The translations under genes were made by a program, and so were the position numbers. A stretch of DNA of 13,112 nucleotides, from positions 1-13,112 of the forward strand of contig JAGBSU010000225.1 of the NCBI GenBank assembly GCA_017631705.1. The letters run 5' to 3'. This DNA is from Clostridia bacterium (lineage in GTDB: Bacteria; Bacillota; Clostridia; Oscillospirales; Acutalibacteraceae). Numbering within the stretch: position 1 is the first letter of the stretch; each line of letters begins with the position of its first letter. Positions 12,150-13,112 of this stretch are shown here, in pieces. The notes beneath the pieces are model-generated. The model searched no databases and was not told the origin of the DNA. It was given only the letters and a program-made list of their open reading frames with translations.

Positions 12150-13112
12150 ATGGCGGTTCGCCGTTATACCGTGAAACAAAATACCGCGTTACCTACCGTG
12201 CCGCGTGCTGTGGCAGTGGGGGTTTTTGACGGATTACATATCGGTCATCGTGCTGTACTTGCCGCCGCATGCGGTGTGCGGAATGTGGATGACGATGGTT
12301 TTTTGCGTGCAGCGGCACTTTCCATCACCGGCGTTCCGAAAACCGGCAGTGAACGGTTGTTAACTCCCGAACAGGAAGACGCACTGCTCGAAACATTGGG
12401 CACTGACGAATGGTTAGAACTGCCGTTTGACGATATTTGCAAACTTTCTCCTGAAGAATTTGTCCATACCGTGTTGCATAAACAGTTAGGCGCACGGCAT
12501 GTTTGCTGTGGGTATAATTATCGTTTCGGTAACGGCGGCGCGGGCGATGCCGAATATCTGACAGAGTTATGTAAACCGTTAGGGATTACCGTGACAGTTG
12601 TTCCGCCGATGCTGTGTGATGATGAGCCGATTAGTTCTTCCCGTATACGCTCCGCCTTGTCAGCCGGTGAAACCGAACAAGCGGCGCGATTGTTAGGGAG
12701 ACCGTTTACGGTGTCGTTTCCGGTTACCGAGGGTAATCATAAAGGCAAACGATGGGGAACACCCACGGTAAACCAAGTGTTTTTGCCGCAATATTTTGTG
12801 CCGAAATTGGGAGTCTATGCTTCGTTGGCGGTTATTGACGGTAAACAGCATTTTGCCGTGACCAACGTGGGTGTGCACCCCACGGTCGGCGGTGTCAAAA
12901 CACCGCAAGCCGAAACGTGGATAAGTGAATTTTCGGGGGACTTATACGGCAAAACCGTATCGGTACAACTGATTCGCTTTTTGCGGAGAGAACGGTGTTT
13001 TGAATCGGTGGAAGCGCTCAAAGAACAAATTTTGGCCGACGAAAAAGCGGCACGTGCCGCACTATCGGGTGAAGGCGGCGAACGGGCGATTTTGTTTGAT
13101 TTTGACGACACC
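12150..13112 (+). CDS. ribF: RibF (riboflavin kinase/FAD synthetase) with apparent C-terminal HAD fusion, partial
   Basis: Phosphorylates riboflavin to FMN, then adenylylates FMN to FAD; cytosolic. 321 residues visible, open at the right edge. FAD synthetase domain: GVFDGLHIGH (24-33), GYNYRFGNGGAGD (121-133), ISSSRIR (161-167). The usual TFxPHP motif after the first helix is replaced by SITGVPKTG (58-66). Riboflavin kinase domain (about 185-305): GKRWGTPTVN (199-208; usually GFPTAN), TNVGVHPT (238-245), ETW (255-257, with the probable catalytic Glu) and DLYGK (264-268). RibF usually ends near residue 305 (here LADEKAARAAL). This frame instead continues through a short Gly/Glu linker into ILFDFDDT (314-321), a HAD phosphatase motif I with D317 as nucleophile and D319 as acid/base. 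Start ATG 12150 follows AAGGATGG at about 10 nt. Only the first motif of the extra domain is visible. Confidence 0.9.
   Translation, partial: MAVRRYTVKQNTALPTVPRAVAVGVFDGLHIGHRAVLAAACGVRNVDDDGFLRAAALSITGVPKTGSERLLTPEQEDALLETLGTDEWLELPFDDICKLSPEEFVHTVLHKQLGARHVCCGYNYRFGNGGAGDAEYLTELCKPLGITVTVVPPMLCDDEPISSSRIRSALSAGETEQAARLLGRPFTVSFPVTEGNHKGKRWGTPTVNQVFLPQYFVPKLGVYASLAVIDGKQHFAVTNVGVHPTVGGVKTPQAETWISEFSGDLYGKTVSVQLIRFLRRERCFESVEALKEQILADEKAARAALSGEGGERAILFDFDDT

Overview
The window reads as chromosomal DNA of an anaerobic Clostridia-type Bacillota, possibly Oscillospiraceae/Ruminococcaceae-like. The evidence is an Rnf-type gene set, a MecA-family adaptor, the rpsO-pnp pair, a Gld-type ABC cluster with a DUF4340 protein, near-consensus sigma-A promoters (TTGACC-17-TAAAAT, TTTACA-17-TATACT) and strong GGAGG ribosome binding sites. 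The genus is inference only. I see no tRNA, rRNA, CRISPR array, transposase or phage gene.

Left part (1-3031, minus strand): an overlapping operon rnfC > rnfD > rnfE-like that runs off the left edge. The protein folds are recognisable. However, each subunit lacks a residue or motif that canonical Rnf uses for cofactors: the Gly-rich FMN/NADH loop of RnfC, the flavin-acceptor Thr of RnfD, and the second Cys of the RnfE/RnfA family. rnfG, usually between rnfD and rnfE, is not there. The operon is preceded by about 300 nt of non-coding leader holding two strong nested-stem domains and a T-loop-like hairpin just upstream of the rnfC ribosome binding site. I could not assign this leader to a known riboswitch class. 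The divergent Rnf plus its leader is the best candidate here for something undescribed.

Middle (3051-7179): a MecA-like ClpC adaptor on plus converges on, and overlaps by 53 bp, rpe (ribulose-phosphate 3-epimerase) on minus. A compact block follows: a terminator for pnp directly upstream of a strong rpe promoter, then pnp and rpsO on minus. The rpsO-pnp spacer carries a strong 9-bp hairpin and a long three-segment imperfect stem ending about 20 nt before the pnp ribosome binding site. The rpsO leader is also foldable. Both fit autoregulation as known in other bacteria (S15 and PNPase), but the structures here are my own reading.

Right part (7196-11998, minus): a four-gene operon of ATPase, ABC-2 permease, GldG-like auxiliary protein and DUF4340 protein, with ATGA stop/start overlaps at two of three junctions. 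Its last stop codon is only 16 bp from the rpsO -35 box, with no terminator between, so read-through into rpsO-pnp is likely.

Right edge (12109-13112, plus): ribF (riboflavin kinase/FAD synthetase) from an extended -10 promoter. Its frame does not stop at the usual RibF end but runs into a haloacid dehalogenase (HAD) motif I (ILFDFDDT) exactly at the window end. This suggests a RibF-HAD phosphatase fusion.
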